DNA of 64,000 nucleotides from Microbacterium sp. LWO14-1.2 (GCF_038397715.1 NZ_CP151633.1:62001-126000); one strand, 5' to 3'; positions 15,704 to 24,113 are shown, numbered from the stretch's first letter. The notes: generated by a model not told the origin, from the letters alone. Program-made: numbers and translations.

Positions 15704-16574
15704 GGAAGCGACGGATCGCGCCGGCGGCCTCGGCCGGCGTCTCGTAGTGGATCAGGTGCCCCACATGGGCGATCTCGACGAGCTCCGCGTCGGCGAAGCG
15801 CAGCGCCAGCTCCCGCTCGACCTCGATCGGCGTGATGTCGTCGCGTTGCGCCGCGATCAGCAGTGTCGGGACGTCGATGGACGAGGCGAACTGGCTCACG
15901 TCGTGCGAGACGCTCGCGACGAAGGCGTCCCGCAGCACGTCGCGGTCGGCGAAGCGCGAGAAGTACGTGTCGTGCTGATCGTGGATGAATCGTCGCAGTG
16001 CCGGGTCGGAGGTCTTCGCCATGGCGATGCTCATGATCCGGACGATCAGCCCGTTCCTCAGCAGCGCGGTGCCGAGCCGTTCCGGCAGCTTCGCGCCCAG
16101 CGCGTAGTAGAGAACCGCGAGGCGCGTCATGACACCCTTCGGACCTTCCAGCGCGGGCGCACCGATCGGGTTGATCAGGATCAGCTTCGGGGTCGAGAGG
16201 CCTGACGCGACGGCGGCGGAGGTGACGATCGAGCCGAAGGAGTGGCCGAGGATGACGGCTCCGGGGGCGACCTGCGCGGCGAAATCACTCAACCACGCGA
16301 CGTACTCGTCGAGGTCGTACGTCTTCCCGGGGACGGGAGCCGACTCACCGAAACCCGGCAGGTCGGGAGCGACGACCCTGGCCTCCGGCAGGAAGGCCAG
16401 CACGGACTCGAGGCCGTGGTGCTCGCCGCGGAACCCGTGCACCGCGATCAGGGTGACCTCGGCGTCTGCCGGTCCGTACACCCAGTAGGCGGTGGCCGCC
16501 CCGCGCACCTCGACGTCGTGCCTCTCCACCGGGAGTCGGCTCAGGCGATCGGCGTACGGCGACGGGACGGTCAT
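15675..16574 (-). CDS. alpha/beta-fold hydrolase
   Basis: A 299-aa alpha/beta hydrolase. The oxyanion-hole region is AVHGFRGEHHG (about 44-54), the nucleophile elbow is GHSFGS with Ser near residue 115, an acid lies in LLIAAQRDDITP, and the C-terminal catalytic His is in IAHVGHLIHYETP. No signal peptide. TAGACT at 16581-16586 ends 6 nt before the ATG, so the transcript is probably leaderless. Esterase, lactonase or haloalkane-type activity cannot be separated by sequence. Confidence 0.88.
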   Translation of the reverse strand: MTVPSPYADRLSRLPVERHDVEVRGAATAYWVYGPADAEVTLIAVHGFRGEHHGLESVLAFLPEARVVAPDLPGFGESAPVPGKTYDLDEYVAWLSDFAAQVAPGAVILGHSFGSIVTSAAVASGLSTPKLILINPIGAPALEGPKGVMTRLAVLYYALGAKLPERLGTALLRNGLIVRIMSIAMAKTSDPALRRFIHDQHDTYFSRFADRDVLRDAFVASVSHDVSQFASSIDVPTLLIAAQRDDITPIEVERELALRFADAELVEIAHVGHLIHYETPAEAAGAIRRFLRIPVSRAR

Positions 16575-16652
16575 GGCTCAAGTCTACGGATGCCGGGGAG
16601 CGCTCCCGTGTCCTTGCCGACCGATGTCGGTGGCCGGCTCTACCGTGATCCC

Positions 16653-17408
16653 ATGCCCCGCGACGCCCCGATCCCCGAGTGGATCACGCGCGTCGGGGTG
16701 TTCGATCTGGAGACGACCGGCGTCGACGTCGAGAACGACCGCATCGTGACCGCGCACGTCGGCCTGCTCGACGCGCGCGGTGTCGAGATCGCGGCACGGA
16801 ACTGGATGGCCGACCCCGGGATTCCCATTCCCGACGCAGCGACCGCCGTGCACGGGATAACGACCGCCCACGCGCGGACTCAGGGGCGCCCCGCACTCGA
16901 GGTGGTGACGCAGGTCTCCGCAGCCCTCGCCTCGCTGCTCTCGCAGGGAGTGCCGATCGTCGCGTACAACGCCTCGTACGATTTCTCTCTCCTCGCGCAC
17001 GAGGCACGGCGGCACGGCATCCCGGCGCTCGAGAACCCGTCCCCCGTCATCGATCCGCTTGTCATCGACAAGGCTTATGATCGATATCGGCCCGGTAAGC
17101 GCACGTTGCAGGTCGTCGCAGCGCATTACGCGGTGCCACTCGAGGACGCGCACGATGCTTCCGCCGATGCCGTCGCGGCCGGTCGCATCGCCCAGGCGCT
17201 GGCCCGACAGTTCGTGCTTCCCGTGACGCTCTCCGAGCTCCACGAGAGGCAGATCGGCTGGGCCCGCTCCCAGGCAGCGAGCCTCACCGAGTACTTCATC
17301 CGCATCGGCCGCATCGATCCCGAAGACACCATCGACGGGACGTGGCCGGTGCGCCCCCACAGCGCGCTCCTGAGAGAGGATCTCCCCCGTGCGATTCCAC
17401 ACCCGTGA
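16653..17408 (+). CDS. DnaQ-like DEDDh 3'-5' exonuclease
   Basis: A 251-aa exonuclease of the DnaQ fold. ExoI is FDLETTG (Asp and Glu, about 14-20), ExoII is NASYDFSLLAHEARRHG (about 107-123) and ExoIII is HDASADAVAAG (about 166-176), so the DEDDh set is complete. The C-terminal 60 residues form a helical extension. I place the start at the ATG at 16653 (MPRDAPIPEWITRV), where homology begins, although the frame is open further upstream. It is probably a stand-alone repair or turnover nuclease rather than the replicative proofreader. Its last 20 bp overlap the AraC gene. Confidence 0.88.
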   Translation: MPRDAPIPEWITRVGVFDLETTGVDVENDRIVTAHVGLLDARGVEIAARNWMADPGIPIPDAATAVHGITTAHARTQGRPALEVVTQVSAALASLLSQGVPIVAYNASYDFSLLAHEARRHGIPALENPSPVIDPLVIDKAYDRYRPGKRTLQVVAAHYAVPLEDAHDASADAVAAGRIAQALARQFVLPVTLSELHERQIGWARSQAASLTEYFIRIGRIDPEDTIDGTWPVRPHSALLREDLPRAIPHP

Positions 17409-18318
17409 CGTGGCCAGAGTCGAGGAGACCTGGCGGCAGTACGTCCCCTCGGCGATCCTGCACGACGTCGACCCCCAGCGCTTCCGCTTCGACTGGCACT
17501 CCGAAGAACTCGCCGGCATGAGCATCGTCCGTTATGACCTCGCCGCGCGCGTCCACTCCACCGCTGAGCCTCAGGATCAGTTTCTGGCCTGCCGCGTCGA
17601 CGGGGCAGGCGTTCGTCTGCATTCCGACAGGTCGGATCTCGACCCAACGCGTCCCTGGCTGACCGACGGACCACGAGTCCATGCGCACTGGGACGAGAGT
17701 GTTCGCGTCACAGCACTGATCTTCGATCGTGAGCCCCTCGAGCAGCTCGCGCGCCGCCTCACCGGCGATGACACCATGGCACTCCACGTCACGGACCTCT
17801 TCCCCTCCACGGCCGCCGCAGCGTCGGCGTGGGAGCGCATGTTCGACTACGTCGAGCGCAGCATCCAGGAGCTGGAGGATGGCGACGTCCTGCTTCGTGC
17901 GGAGCTCGCCCGGCACGCGGCGACCACGACGCTGTCGTCGTTCCCGACGACCATCCTGAGCAGGCGCTCCCGCTCGCCTCAGACCGCGCCGGCGCCCGTG
18001 ACGGTCCGACGCGCGCTCGCGTTCATCGCCGAGAACGCCCACCGGCCGATCACGATCGATGACGTGGCGGCAGCCGTGCACATCTCGACGCGCGGCCTGC
18101 AGTACGCGTTCCGCCGGGCGCTCGATGTCACACCGGCGGAATGCCTGCGGCAGGCGCGCCTCGACGGCGCACACCGCGAACTGCGCTCGGGAGTTCCCAC
18201 GACTGTGGCTGCGATCGCGCGACGATGGGGATTTGCCCACCCCTCGCGCTTCGCCGCCGCCTACCGCGAGGCATTCGGAGTGTTGCCGTCCGTGACGGCG
18301 GGGAAGCATCGCCGATGA
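17389..18318 (+). CDS. AraC/XylS-family transcriptional regulator
   Basis: A 309-aa regulator. The C-terminal double helix-turn-helix spans about 205-305 (ITIDDVAAAVHISTRGLQYAFRRALDVTPAECLRQARLDGAHREL, then VAAIARRWGFAHPSRFAAAYREAFGVLP). The N-terminal 190 residues resemble the AraC-binding-like domain 35 type seen in regulators such as FeaR. The GTG at 17389 follows AGAGAGGAT and overlaps the exonuclease end. No metabolic gene is adjacent, so neither target nor inducer is evident. A hairpin at 18320-18347 closes the unit. Confidence 0.9.
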   Translation: MRFHTRDVARVEETWRQYVPSAILHDVDPQRFRFDWHSEELAGMSIVRYDLAARVHSTAEPQDQFLACRVDGAGVRLHSDRSDLDPTRPWLTDGPRVHAHWDESVRVTALIFDREPLEQLARRLTGDDTMALHVTDLFPSTAAAASAWERMFDYVERSIQELEDGDVLLRAELARHAATTTLSSFPTTILSRRSRSPQTAPAPVTVRRALAFIAENAHRPITIDDVAAAVHISTRGLQYAFRRALDVTPAECLRQARLDGAHRELRSGVPTTVAAIARRWGFAHPSRFAAAYREAFGVLPSVTAGKHRR

Positions 18319-18319
18319 C

Positions 18320-18347
18320 AGGAGGCGAACACCCTGTTCGCCCTCCT
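18320..18347 (+). terminator. hairpin after the AraC-family gene
   Basis: AGGAGGCGAAC and GTTCGCCCTCCT pair with one bulged C around a 5-nt loop, starting two bases after the stop. The stem is strong, but no T tract follows. Confidence 0.55.
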
Positions 18348-18404
18348 GGCGTGGCGGACGTCCTCCGCGCGAAGCAGGTTTCCCGAGAGCCTAGATTCCG
18401 AGAT

Positions 18405-18755
18405 ATGGGTTCTCTGTACTATGGCGATTCCGAGCCGATCCAGATCGACGACCGCGCTCTCGCACACCTCAAGGTCGTCGTCGCCACGAAGCTCCGGCGC
18501 AATGAGAGCTTCACCCTCACCTGGCGTCACCCCGACGGTCAGCCGAGCGGTCGCTCCACCATCTGGCTCCACCCGTCGATCCCGCTGCGCTTCGTCTTCC
18601 AGGACCCGGAGACCCCCGAGCTGAGCCGGCGATGGATCGAAGATCTCGCGCACTCCGCCAATTCCAGCGGTGGCATCACTCTCGTCGACGAGCACCTCGA
18701 AACCCCGGAACCGATCGAAGCCGGCCCCGGGGCTCTCGAGTCCGCAGCGGACTGA
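18405..18755 (+). CDS. DUF7882 family protein (often mislabelled ATP-dependent DNA ligase)
   Basis: A 116-aa protein with the core MGSLYYGDSEPIQIDDRALAHLKVVVATKLRRNESFTLTW and a second block IWLHPSIPLRFVFQDPETPEL. I recognise this as the Microbacteriaceae DUF7882 family, which automated annotation often calls ATP-dependent DNA ligase. No nucleotidyltransferase lysine motif (KxDG) exists here, so ligase activity is not supported. TAGATT at 18392-18397 ends 7 nt before the ATG and there is no ribosome binding site, so it is leaderless. The function is unknown; basic and aromatic residues would allow nucleic acid contact, but that is a guess. Confidence 0.85.
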   Translation: MGSLYYGDSEPIQIDDRALAHLKVVVATKLRRNESFTLTWRHPDGQPSGRSTIWLHPSIPLRFVFQDPETPELSRRWIEDLAHSANSSGGITLVDEHLETPEPIEAGPGALESAAD

Positions 18756-18761
18756 TCCGCG

Positions 18762-18965
18762 TCAGATCACATCGCGCTCGACGACCGTGTCGCGACGACC
18801 GCGACGGGCGACGAGCAGGACCAGGCCGATGATGAAGACGAGCGCACCCGCCGCCATCAGGATGTAGCCGACCATGTCGAGATCGACCCAGTCGAGCTGG
18901 ATGTTGAGGGCGAACACGAGGATCGCTCCGATCACGAAGAGCACGACGCCGGTGCCGATGGTCAT
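18762..18965 (-). CDS. DUF6458 small membrane protein
   Basis: A 67-aa protein with two hydrophobic segments (about 5-20, VVLFVIGAILVFAL, and 34-52, ILMAAGALVFIIGLVLLV), then a basic RRGRRD tail expected on the cytoplasmic side. It matches the actinobacterial DUF6458 family. The start has a strong AGGAGG four bases ahead of the ATG. Convergent with the DUF7882 gene. The role is unknown. Confidence 0.85.
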   Translation of the reverse strand: MTIGTGVVLFVIGAILVFALNIQLDWVDLDMVGYILMAAGALVFIIGLVLLVARRGRRDTVVERDVI

Positions 18966-19088
18966 GATGCCTCCTAGATTCCCGACGAGCCGGACAGGGT
19001 GAGCCCGGCCGTTCCGTGCTTCACAGTGCCAGCCCGTGCATCACCGGGACAAGGCCTTGACATGCTCGTACCTGCGCGAATTCGACGG

Positions 19089-19162
19089 TAGGGCGGGCGG
19101 GACTTGAACCCGCGATCGTTGGGTTATGAGCCCACTGCCTTAACCAGCTTGGCCACCGCCCC
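19089..19162 (-). tRNA. tRNA with CAU anticodon (tRNA-Met or tRNA-Ile2)
   Basis: A 74-nt cloverleaf. The acceptor GGGGCGG/CCGCCCT has a G1-U72 wobble pair, the D-arm starts GCC and ends GGC, the anticodon loop is CTCATAA, the T-arm is GCGGG TTCAAGT CCCGC, and the discriminator is A. CCA is not encoded. The anticodon CAU allows elongator Met or, if lysidine-modified, Ile2. The anticodon stem has the GGG/CCC run usual in initiators, but the G1-U72 pair argues against an initiator. Confidence 0.9.
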
Positions 19163-19191
19163 GTGAGCACCAGCCTAGCGGGCAGGTGCGA

Positions 19192-19728
19192 TCACACCGG
19201 AGACGCGTCCTCGTGCGTCCGCAGGTGCCCGAGGTAGATGTCTGCGTTGGCGATGAGTCCCTCGCGCTCCTCCTCGGTGAGGGCTCGCCGCACCTTCCCC
19301 GGCACTCCTGCGACGAGCGACCCGTCCGGAACCTCCGTGCCGCTCAGCACGACCGCCCCGCCGGCGATCAGGCATCCGGCGCCGATCACGGCGCCGCTCA
19401 GTACCACGGCCCCCATGCCGATCAGCGACCCGTCGCCGATCGTGCATCCGTGCACGACCGCGTTGTGCCCGATCGACACCTTCGCGCCGACCCGGACCGG
19501 GCGGCCGGAATCGACGTGCACGGAAACGTTGTCCTGCACGTTGCTGCCCGCGCCGATGAGGATCTCCGCCGAGTCCGCCCTGAGCACGGCGTTGTACCAG
19601 ACGCTCGCACCCGGCTCGATCCGCACGTCGCCCACGAGGCGCGCTCCGTCGGCGACGAACGTCGCCTGGGCGATCGAGGGGACCTTGTCGCCGAGGGCGA
19701 GGACGGATGCTCCAGCTGCGATGCTCAT
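19192..19728 (-). CDS. gamma-class carbonic anhydrase-like protein
   Basis: A 178-aa left-handed beta-helix (hexapeptide repeat) protein of the gamma-carbonic anhydrase family. Repeats run from about residue 20 to 150, such as VWYNAVLRADSAEILIGAGSNVQDN and IGHNAVVHGCTIGDGSLIGMGAVV. The putative zinc ligands are in VSVHVDS, IGHNAVVHG and nearby, so the His set is present. Such proteins hydrate CO2 or act only as scaffolds. TAGTCT at 19735-19740 ends 6 nt before the ATG, giving a leaderless transcript. Confidence 0.9.
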   Translation of the reverse strand: MSIAAGASVLALGDKVPSIAQATFVADGARLVGDVRIEPGASVWYNAVLRADSAEILIGAGSNVQDNVSVHVDSGRPVRVGAKVSIGHNAVVHGCTIGDGSLIGMGAVVLSGAVIGAGCLIAGGAVVLSGTEVPDGSLVAGVPGKVRRALTEEEREGLIANADIYLGHLRTHEDASPV

Positions 19729-19749
19729 AAGGCGAGACTACCCTCACAA

Positions 19750-19775
19750 GCCCGGATTTCCGCGTGATTCCGGGC
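19750..19775. other. hairpin upstream of dps
   Basis: GCCCGGA (19750-19756) and TCCGGGC (19769-19775) form a perfect 7-bp stem with a 12-nt loop, between the divergent carbonic anhydrase and dps genes. It could be an operator or the leader hairpin of an unseen transcript. Nothing else is evident in this 140-bp region beyond a TAGCGT (19821-19826) that may be the dps -10. Confidence 0.35.
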
Positions 19776-19868
19776 CACTAAGCCGAGCCTTCGCTTGCTT
19801 GCGGAATGAATCCAGACGAGTAGCGTTGTCATCATCAGGCAGAAGAACCACCTCCCGGAGGAGTCACG

Positions 19869-20354
19869 ATGAGCAAGGCACAGACCGTTCCCACCACCGC
19901 CAGCGACCCGACCGTCGCGGCCGCAGCCGCCCAGTTCCTCTCCCCCGTCGTCCTCGGCCTCCAGGCCCTCACGATCAACGGCAAGCAGGCTCACTGGCAC
20001 GTCCGCGGTGCGAACTTCGTCGGCGTGCACGAGCTGCTCGACACGATCGTCGCCCACGCCGGCGACTTCGCCGACACCGCCGCGGAGCGCATCGTCGCTC
20101 TCGGCCTCCCCATCGACGCGCGCGTCAGCACGGTCGCAGGCAAGGCGGGCGACACGTCCGTTCCGGCCGGCTTCACGCAGTCCGACGAGCTGGTCCGCGC
20201 CGTCATCACCGACATCGACGCGATCCTCGTCGACCTGAAGGCCGCGATCGACGGTCTGGACGAGGTCGACCTCACGAGCCAGGACGTCGCGATCGAGATC
20301 ATGCGCGGCCTCGAGAAGGACCGCTGGTTCCTCGTCTCGCACATCGCCGCGTAA
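19869..20354 (+). CDS. dps: Dps-family DNA-binding ferritin
   Basis: A 161-aa Dps protein that forms dodecamers, oxidises and stores Fe(II), and protects DNA during starvation or peroxide stress. The intersubunit ferroxidase residues are in KQAHWHVRGANFVGVHELLDTIVAHAGDFADTAAERI (about 37-74), and the four-helix bundle spans the protein. The N-terminus is short and not Lys-rich, so DNA binding may be modest. GGAGGAG lies upstream of the ATG at 19869. A strong terminator follows directly. Monocistronic. Confidence 0.93.
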   Translation: MSKAQTVPTTASDPTVAAAAAQFLSPVVLGLQALTINGKQAHWHVRGANFVGVHELLDTIVAHAGDFADTAAERIVALGLPIDARVSTVAGKAGDTSVPAGFTQSDELVRAVITDIDAILVDLKAAIDGLDEVDLTSQDVAIEIMRGLEKDRWFLVSHIAA

Positions 20355-20367
20355 TCAGGCAGAAGAG

Positions 20368-20399
20368 GAAGGGCACCGGGAGCGATCCCGGTGCCCTTC
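20368..20399 (+). terminator. strong intrinsic terminator after dps
   Basis: A 14-bp perfect stem (GAAGGGCACCGGGA / TCCCGGTGCCCTTC) with a GCGA loop, 13 bp after the dps stop and followed by a T-containing tail. It also lies just past the end of the convergent amidohydrolase gene. Confidence 0.85.
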
Positions 20400-20430
20400 G
20401 TCGTTCTCTCGGTGCCGACCGCGATGACGC

Positions 20431-21930
20431 TCAGCCTCGATGGGTGAGACGCCCGCCGAGAAGCGTCGCGACGACGGGCATCCGCCGCAGCGATGTGCCG
20501 TCGGCGGAGCGAGGGTCGGCGCCGCACAGCACGAGGTCGGCGACTTCGCCAGGTCGCGTCGACGATCGCACGCTGGCGCCGAGCGCCTCGTCGAACCGCA
20601 GTGCCTCTTCCGGGTGCCAGGGTGCCCGCTCGTCATCTGTTCGCGCGACGGCCGCCGAGATGGCCTGCCAGGGATCCAGGGGTGCGACCGGCGCGTCCGA
20701 CCCGAATCGCAGCTCCACCCCTGCGTCTCGCAGGGCGCGCAGCGGATAGCCGATCGACGTCTGCGACGACCAGTGGGTACCGACGATGTCGCGATCATCG
20801 AGCGCGTGCTGGGGTTGCACGCTGGCGATGACGCCGAGCCGACCGAAGCGCGCGAGGTCGGCGTGGCGCACCAGCTGTGCGTGCTCGATCGTGCCCACCG
20901 CCCCCGATGCCGTGAAGGCGTCAAGAGCGGCTGTCACGGCGCGATCGCCGATGGCGTGCACGGCGACACCCAGCCCCGCACCGGTCGCGGTGGTCAGGAG
21001 CTCGGTGAGCTCGGCCGGCGGGACCGTCAGCACCCCGTAGTTCGCGGGGTCGTCCGGGTACGCGTGCGAGCAGGCAGCCGTGCGGGTGCCGAGCGATCCG
21101 TCGCTGATGATCTTCAGCGGCCCGACGTGCACGAGGCCGCGCCCTGCCTCCGGGGCGTCCGCGAGCTCATGAGTCTCGCCGGTCCGCAACCCCGCGCCGA
21201 TCGCCCGGTCGAGGTCGAACGGATACACGGCGAACTCGACGCGGTGCGCGGCGAATCCGGCCATGACCCGACGCGGCCAGGCATCGGCGTTCCAGGCCAT
21301 GTCGAAGTCGACGAGTCCGGTGAGTCCTCGCGCAGCGGCCTGCACTCCTGCCGCGGCGACAGCGCGGTCGCCGTGCGCAGGGTCGGCGGCATTGAGCCGC
21401 CGCGAGATCTCGAAAGCATCGGCTTCGCGGAGCACTCCGTCGACGGCGTCGAACCCCTCCCGGCGCAGGGCGGCCGAGTTCAGCCACGTGCTGTGCACGT
21501 CCGCGTTGATGAGGTACGTCGGCACGACGCCCGTCGCCGCATCGAGCAGAGCGAGGGTCGGCTGGTCCGGCCACAGTGCGTCGCGGAATCCGCTGCCGAC
21601 GCGGCGTCCGTCGGGCAGCGGGGCCGCCTGGGACATGATCCGCGCCGCCTCTGCCGCAGAGGAGGCCTCGCCGAGCGGCGTGCGCTGCGACTCGAGTGCC
21701 CACTGCACCGTGTGCACGTGGTTGTCCCAGAGGCCGGGGACGACCCATGCGCCGTCACCGTCGAGCACCTCCCCCCGGGCAGGCACCGCGCCAGCCGGGG
21801 CGATGTCGACGATCCGCCCGTCATCCAGGAAGACGTCGACGGGTTCCTCGTCGATGAGGAACTCACGACCGGGGCCTGCGATCCGCACCGAGGCGACGGT
21901 CCCGACGACCTCTCCCACCGCCGCGCTCAC
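20431..21930 (-). CDS. YtcJ-like metal-dependent amidohydrolase
   Basis: A 499-aa amidohydrolase (Amidohydro_3 group). The metal-binding signature on the first barrel strand is WDNHVHT (about 65-71), then KIISDGSLGTRTAACSH, AVHAIGDRAVTAALDAF and FGSDAPVAPLDPWQA near the end supply the remaining His/Asp ligands. The barrel is flanked by N- and C-terminal beta segments as in YtcJ. The start is the GTG at 21930, overlapping the stop of the PaiB-like gene (GTGA), so the two are coupled. The substrate is unknown; relatives hydrolyse N-substituted formamides or cyclic amides. Confidence 0.9.
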   Translation of the reverse strand: MSAAVGEVVGTVASVRIAGPGREFLIDEEPVDVFLDDGRIVDIAPAGAVPARGEVLDGDGAWVVPGLWDNHVHTVQWALESQRTPLGEASSAAEAARIMSQAAPLPDGRRVGSGFRDALWPDQPTLALLDAATGVVPTYLINADVHSTWLNSAALRREGFDAVDGVLREADAFEISRRLNAADPAHGDRAVAAAGVQAAARGLTGLVDFDMAWNADAWPRRVMAGFAAHRVEFAVYPFDLDRAIGAGLRTGETHELADAPEAGRGLVHVGPLKIISDGSLGTRTAACSHAYPDDPANYGVLTVPPAELTELLTTATGAGLGVAVHAIGDRAVTAALDAFTASGAVGTIEHAQLVRHADLARFGRLGVIASVQPQHALDDRDIVGTHWSSQTSIGYPLRALRDAGVELRFGSDAPVAPLDPWQAISAAVARTDDERAPWHPEEALRFDEALGASVRSSTRPGEVADLVLCGADPRSADGTSLRRMPVVATLLGGRLTHRG

Positions 21931-22568
21931 CGGGTCGCGTCCGCGCGGGCGTCCCGTGCCCGTCGCATCTCTGCGGCGAGCTCGGGGTGCGTGTACGGCC
22001 CGCCGCTCTCCAGCGCCTCGATGACGGCATCCACCGTCTCCGCCGGCTTGTTCTGGCTGAGCTTGCGCTTCGCGACGACGCGGGTCGGGGTGAGCCGAAA
22101 GCCCACGGTGCCCGAAGCGAGGCGGGTGACGAATGCCGGGTCGTTGGGGCGCTCCCACATACGGCGGGGGTCGGGCATCCGTCCTTCGAACCGGTCGACG
22201 AGTCGATCGAGCACCGCGAGGTTCTCCTCGTCGTCGAGGATCTCCGGGATCCCGGCGAGGTGCACGGCTGTGTAGTTCCAGGTCGGCACCGCCTGCACGT
22301 CGCCGTACCACCCCTGGGAGATGTAGCCGTGCGGCCCCTGGAACACCACCAGCAGCTCCCGCTCCCCCATGCCGTGGATCAGGTCGTCGGGACGACCGAC
22401 GTGACCGACGATCGTCAAGTCGTCGCGGTCCTCGTCGAGCAGGACGACGTAGTGCGACGAGACCAGTCCGTCTGGGCCGTTGCTGACGATCGTGGCCCAC
22501 GGATTCGCGTCGACGATACGACGGATCTCATCGACGTCCGCGAGGGTGAAGCTGGGATTCTGACGCAT
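21927..22568 (-). CDS. PaiB-like FMN-binding protein
   Basis: A 213-aa protein of the PaiB (FMN-binding split-barrel) family. It starts MRQNPSFTLADVDEIRRIVDANPWATIVSNG and carries YISQGWYGDVQAVPTWNYTAVHLAG and VGFRLTPTRVVAKRKLSQNKPA, all conserved in PaiB. Bacillus PaiB was first described as a negative regulator of sporulation and protease genes; a flavin- or substrate-binding role is more likely in general. TAGGCT at 22575-22580 ends 6 nt before the ATG (leaderless). First gene of a pair with the amidohydrolase. Confidence 0.88.
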   Translation of the reverse strand: MRQNPSFTLADVDEIRRIVDANPWATIVSNGPDGLVSSHYVVLLDEDRDDLTIVGHVGRPDDLIHGMGERELLVVFQGPHGYISQGWYGDVQAVPTWNYTAVHLAGIPEILDDEENLAVLDRLVDRFEGRMPDPRRMWERPNDPAFVTRLASGTVGFRLTPTRVVAKRKLSQNKPAETVDAVIEALESGGPYTHPELAAEMRRARDARADATR

Positions 22569-22591
22569 CCCCCCAGCCTATGACCGCCGCG

Positions 22592-23590
22592 TCATGCCTG
22601 GCAGCGAGGACACCAGTAGAGCTTGCGCGCGCCGATCTCCTCGATAGCGATCTCGGTGCCGCAGACCCGGCAGGGCAGGCCGGCGCGGTGATAGACCCAG
22701 TGTCGGTCGTCGCGACTCGCCATGGCTGCGCGGTAGGCCTCGGGCGAGAGGTCGTCCATCGTCATCATCTGCCCGGTCTCGACGCCGATCGCCAGCAGAC
22801 GCACCCAGTCGCGCCACAGCGCGCGCACGACATCCTCCGGCACCTGCTTGCCCGGGGTGTGCGGATTCAGGCGCTGCCGGAACAACATCTCCGCGCGGTA
22901 GACGTTGCCGATCCCGCTGACGACCGACTGGTCCATGAGAAGCAGCGCGATCACGGTCTGCGTCTTGCGCACCGCGCGCACGAAGCGCTCCTCGTTCTCC
23001 ACCGGGTCGCCGACGAGCGGGTCGGGGCCGAGCTTCGCGATGGTCGCCAGCATCTCGTCGGGCGTCTGCAGCACGCAGGCCGTCGGCCCTCGCAGATCCG
23101 CCGCCGTGATGTCGGTCATGAGGCGCAGACGCACCTGCCCGACGACCGGAGGCGGCCACTCCACGTCGTCGTCTCCGAGTCCTTTGGTCTGCTCCGACAT
23201 GCGCACGTGCACGCGAGTGCGTCGCGGCGCGCCGATGGACGACAGGGAGTTCTCCCCCGCGTCGTCGAGGATGGGCTCGTCGAGCACGGTGCCGCGCTGG
23301 TTGGTCTGCCCCATGCGCCCGTTCGCCGAGGCGATCGTCGGATCGACGACGATCTCGCCCGCGAAGTCCCACGCTCCGTACAGGCCGAGGTGCACGCGCA
23401 GCCAGACGTCGCCCTCCGCCTCGAGGAACATCTGCTTCCCCACGGCCTGGACGCTCACGGCCTCGCGACCGTCGAGGATCGCCGCCCCTTCGGCGAACCG
23501 GCCCTGCGGACTCGACGCCGACATGGCCTTGCCGACGAAGTTGCGATCGAACTGCCGCGCGATCCGGTGGACGGAGTGGCCCTCGGGCAT
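22592..23590 (-). CDS. nei: Fpg/Nei-family DNA glycosylase
   Basis: A 332-aa bifunctional glycosylase/AP lyase for oxidised bases. It begins M-PEGHSVHRIARQ with the catalytic Pro1 (after Met removal) and Glu2. It contains the H2TH region (LLMDQSVVSGIGNVYRAEMLFRQRLNPHTPG) and a C-terminal zinc finger (CRVCG...CPRC). The start is set at 23590 because the catalytic Pro must follow the initiator Met. It follows rpiB with a one-base gap. PEGHSV rather than PELPEV points to Nei, mainly for oxidised pyrimidines; in M. tuberculosis the same pair (Rv2464c-Rv2465c) is adjacent, as I recall. Confidence 0.93.
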   Translation of the reverse strand: MPEGHSVHRIARQFDRNFVGKAMSASSPQGRFAEGAAILDGREAVSVQAVGKQMFLEAEGDVWLRVHLGLYGAWDFAGEIVVDPTIASANGRMGQTNQRGTVLDEPILDDAGENSLSSIGAPRRTRVHVRMSEQTKGLGDDDVEWPPPVVGQVRLRLMTDITAADLRGPTACVLQTPDEMLATIAKLGPDPLVGDPVENEERFVRAVRKTQTVIALLLMDQSVVSGIGNVYRAEMLFRQRLNPHTPGKQVPEDVVRALWRDWVRLLAIGVETGQMMTMDDLSPEAYRAAMASRDDRHWVYHRAGLPCRVCGTEIAIEEIGARKLYWCPRCQA

Positions 23591-23591
23591 C

Positions 23592-24077
23592 TCAGGCCCG
23601 CGGGTCCGGGAGCAGCGACCCGTCGCGCTCGAAGTCGGCGATCTGGGCGATGCGACGCACGTGGCGTTCCTCATCCGAGAAAGGGGTGGTGATGAACGTG
23701 TCGATGAACGACGTCACCTCGTCGAACGTGTGCTGACGCGCTCCGATCGAGATCACGTTGGCGTCGTTGTGCTGGCGCGCGAGCTCTGCCGTCGAGATGT
23801 TCCAGACGAGCGCGGCGCGCACGCCCTGCACCTTGTTCGCGGCGATCTGCTCGCCGTTGCCCGAGCCGCCGAACACCACTCCGAGCGTCTCGACGCCTGC
23901 GGCCTGGTCGGCGACCACGGCTCGGGCGGCGCGGATGCAGAAGGCCGGGTAGTCGTCGAGCGCGTCGTACTCCACCGGGCCGTGGTCGACGACCTCGTGT
24001 CCTGCGGCGCGCAGGTGATCCTGCAGCTGCGTCGAGAAGTCGAGACCGGCGTGATCGGTGGCGATGTGGATGCGCAT
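23592..24077 (-). CDS. rpiB: ribose-5-phosphate isomerase B
   Basis: A 161-aa RpiB/LacAB isomerase that interconverts ribose-5-phosphate and ribulose-5-phosphate in the pentose phosphate pathway. MRIHIATDHAGLDF holds the phosphate- and ring-opening residues; GGSGNGEQIAANKVQGVRAAL is the active-site loop. The catalytic Cys of E. coli RpiB is Ser here (GGSGNG), as in mycobacterial enzymes that use a Glu. The ATG at 24077 is chosen over 24086 because TAGGAT at 24085-24090 ends 7 nt before it. Operon with nei. Confidence 0.92.
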   Translation of the reverse strand: MRIHIATDHAGLDFSTQLQDHLRAAGHEVVDHGPVEYDALDDYPAFCIRAARAVVADQAAGVETLGVVFGGSGNGEQIAANKVQGVRAALVWNISTAELARQHNDANVISIGARQHTFDEVTSFIDTFITTPFSDEERHVRRIAQIADFERDGSLLPDPRA

Positions 24078-24113
24078 GGCTCCCATCCTAGGATCGGCCG
24101 CCGACGTGCGACA

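Noticed and set aside
19057..19062. TTGACA, a textbook -35 box
   Set aside because: It points at a tRNA encoded on the opposite strand and has no -10 at a proper distance.
23592..24077. RpiB missing the catalytic Cys of the E. coli enzyme
   Set aside because: Ser at this site is normal for actinobacterial RpiB, so it is not an inactivating change.
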